22,852 bases of DNA from Rodentolepis nana. Lineage: Eukaryota > Platyhelminthes > Cestoda > Cyclophyllidea > Hymenolepididae. The translations under genes and the position numbers were made by a program. Shown one piece after another: positions 20,826-22,852 of the stretch. How positions within the stretch are numbered: position 1 is the first letter of the stretch; every line of letters starts with the position of its first letter. Below the pieces are notes generated by a model. It was not told the origin of the DNA. It was given only the letters and a program-made list of their open reading frames with translations, and did no database searches. The stretch is taken from NCBI GenBank assembly GCA_900617975.1, contig UZAE01012434.1, forward strand, positions 14,828-37,679, in the 5' to 3' direction.

Positions 20826-22034
20826 AATATGTTTTTTTATTAATATCAGCGAAACTGGCTAAAGCCCAGTTTTCAATAAAGTCCTTCATTCTCATATTGA
20901 CGTTTATAGGAATGGAACTCTAATAACTTGAGTGACGTCAATAATTTCCTTCCTGGTTAAGGGATCTGTCTTATGACTGGACTACCAATTGCGTTAAGCC
21001 CTTAGAAGCATGTGGATTTATTCAAGAAATTAGGTTATGTAATACGTTAGTAAGGAATCACTCATAAGTGAAAACCGAGGACAGGGGACTTTCATCGGCC
21101 AAATTTGCTCCCACCACCTTGTTAGACAAGTTGTTAAGCTAGACTAGACTTGGGAGACCCTATGAAGAGTACTTGATCCATCACCAGTCCTATGAACTAG
21201 ATTTAAGTAATGATATAGGTCATCCATTTCACTGAAAGGTTAATAATCTGGTGATATCTAATTTGGTAGTGTGAAAGCTGACAATTAGGCCACTGCGTTA
21301 ATAAAGTTTTTAACATTGACCATTTCGTAAAGAATCTAGTTAATTCCAAAATCATCTACTCTGATAACACCGACTTTTGACCGTTTGTCTGAGTGGAAGA
21401 GGGAAATGTCACGAATCCACTCCTCTTTTCTCTTGCCACTCTGGCCACTTACGCGATTGCTGTCACTTAGTGTCTGTATTGTAAAGTGCTGATTGTATAA
21501 ATAGAATACAACTTGCAAGTAAGGTATTTTGAAGGCCTCATAAAGGCTATCACCAAATTACACTTAAAGACAGCAGGTAATGACACTAATAATTAGAGTC
21601 ATATTTGTCTTTGAAAGGATTTGACTAAAAATTTTACCAGCACTATTTAATGAAGACGGTTGAGGAACATTTAAAAGTTGGATTACACCGGACCTTTCTG
21701 ATTTTCTCAATCCACGTCATAAAAATGTCAGAGAAGAGTAAAAATCTTTGGTTTCGTGACTGCATAGGGAGATCTTAGCCCTATCATAGGATAGTAAGTC
21801 TCGTCATCACACAGGACTATACAATTTTCGTCACATCTCTCTGGCTCTCAAAAAGTATGGCTTTTTGGATAAGTTGAATATACGTAAGGTATCCTATTAC
21901 TTCTGGAGCACTTATTAGATTATGTTGCCCTAAGGGAATTTTACAGTTTGTTACCAACCTTTCTTCCACCGCCAAGGCAAAAAATCAGGCAGACTTTAAT
22001 GTTAGGGTTACTGCCACTATTATTTGTAGTAAAT
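20826..22034. other. Spacer between direct repeat copies
   Basis: AT-rich, no gene recognised. A minus-strand frame at 21336-21518 has a possible acceptor (CAATACAG) and 44 codons to a stop after it, but no family resemblance and no partner exon. Confidence 0.55.
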
Positions 22035-22360
22035 GGGGTGTGCGGTAGACTTACCTCCACGTGGTGCACCCTGGGCAACGTATACTCATACAGCAAAAAG
22101 TCTATAAACCGGCAGTTGGCTTCTGACTTCAAACCACTATGACCCCACTGTGTGTCTTATTCCATCACTTTCACAGTACTCATCTTACCTTTTTCTCTAT
22201 CTTTGTGTTTGTCTGCCTCTTTTACATCTGTGAATCGCTCTTCTGTTCCCCACCCCTCGACTTTCTTCTACATTGATTAACCTTCCCTCTATGAAGCCCG
22301 AAGTCAGCTAAATGGCTAATGATAGCTATCAAAACGTCTGCCATTTGAAATAAATAAATT
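22035..22360 (+). repeat. Dispersed repeat copy, full length
   Basis: Runs from GGGGTGTGCGGTAG to the tail GAAATAAATAAATTT, in direct orientation to the copy at 20503. The left-end hairpin (GGGTGTGC with GTGCACCC) and the ACTTACCT word are intact. A perfect 12-base palindrome TGATAGCTATCA lies at 22320-22331; the other copies have TGATAACTATCA and TGTTAACTATCA there. On the minus strand a 40-codon frame starts at 22344 in the context CAAATGG. Confidence 0.88.
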
Positions 22361-22852
22361 TGCAGTAAATTATTGCCCTCTAAGCGAATACAATTCAGTT
22401 ACTTAATATAAAATTGTGCTCTATTAGATTATATCTCGTAATAGGTTTAAGGAAACGAAATGCCAAGTTACAGTTAATTAATCACGCCAAACGATGAGTT
22501 AGTGCATTCCAATTAGAAGGCAATAAACCATGAGAATAAATACTGAAGCGCTATGCATTTATTTCATTTGAAATAAGAATGACAGCTCTAAGGATGTTTT
22601 AAATTTCATAAAATCCAATTTGTGCGCGTACCACAAATATAACTTTGGCACTTTGATTCATTAGAGTGTATGAACTTCTAAAGTATGCACCAAAGTTAAA
22701 GTTTCGGTAAGAGCGCTAAATCGTTTAATTCGACTGAATTTAGCATTTCTCAGTTTTTTTTTTGACAGGCACAGGGCATTTTTACTAGAAAATATTTGAA
22801 ATGGGCTCGTTTGTAGAGTATCCTTTCCTCCCCCCCTCCCCCCTCCCCCCCC
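22361..22852. other. Right edge, no gene; ends in poly-C
   Basis: AT-rich DNA without a supported gene. From about 22829 to the end the sequence is C runs broken by single T, finishing in ten C at the very edge of the window. Confidence 0.6.

Noticed and set aside
21336..21518. Possible minus-strand terminal exon after CAATACAG
   Set aside because: No recognisable family, no poly(A) signal in the right place, no partner exon.

Overview
This is a metazoan nuclear DNA window. It has GT-AG introns, AATAAA poly(A) signals, CCAAT/TATA promoters and a U2 spliceosomal RNA gene. The many very small introns (34-76 nt), the AT-rich background and the type of transporter gene would fit a flatworm, perhaps a tapeworm. 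That assignment is an inference; nothing in the sequence proves it.

Left part (1-5769). Two probable exons of an unrecognised coiled-coil protein lie on the + strand (173-315, and a terminal exon 2799-2873), phase-compatible across a 2.5-kb intron. Inside that intron, on the same strand, is a U2 snRNA gene (1451 to about 1636). It is recognised by its 5' end, the branch-site recognition sequence and foldable stems I, IIa, IIb, III and IV. A strongly G-skewed tract (about 980-1445) precedes it and a C/T-rich tract (about 1640-1790) follows. The rest is AT-rich intergenic DNA with one decayed copy of a dispersed repeat (about 4199-4330).

Centre (5770-16520). The main gene encodes a 12-membrane-segment major facilitator of the oxalate:formate-antiporter-like / monocarboxylate type. 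It has ten exons from 13404 to 16477, 464 codons before the stop, and all exon phases agree. A second, diverged copy of its first coding exon lies 7.5 kb upstream at 5902-6215. That copy encodes the same 91 complete residues plus the same split codon (275 coding nt in both; 57 of 91 residues identical by hand alignment). It ends in a consensus splice donor of the same phase, and no further homologous exons follow it before 13404. The simplest reading is two alternative promoters and first exons sharing one body; a truncated tandem duplicate is the alternative. Both first exons are preceded by a cluster of CCAAT/ATTGG boxes at similar distance. Further isoform potential comes from a 39-nt in-frame, stop-free intron in the upstream first exon and from a phase-symmetric 57-nt exon in the cytoplasmic loop.

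Right part (16521-22852). No convincing gene was found. Three approximately 300-bp copies of the dispersed repeat (one inverted, two direct) lie at 19350-19646, 20503-20825 and 22035-22360. Each of the two full-length copies has a hairpin at its left end and a perfect consensus 5' splice site on its minus strand. Long homopolymeric C tracts occur in intron 5 of the transporter gene (30 C) and at the right edge of the window.
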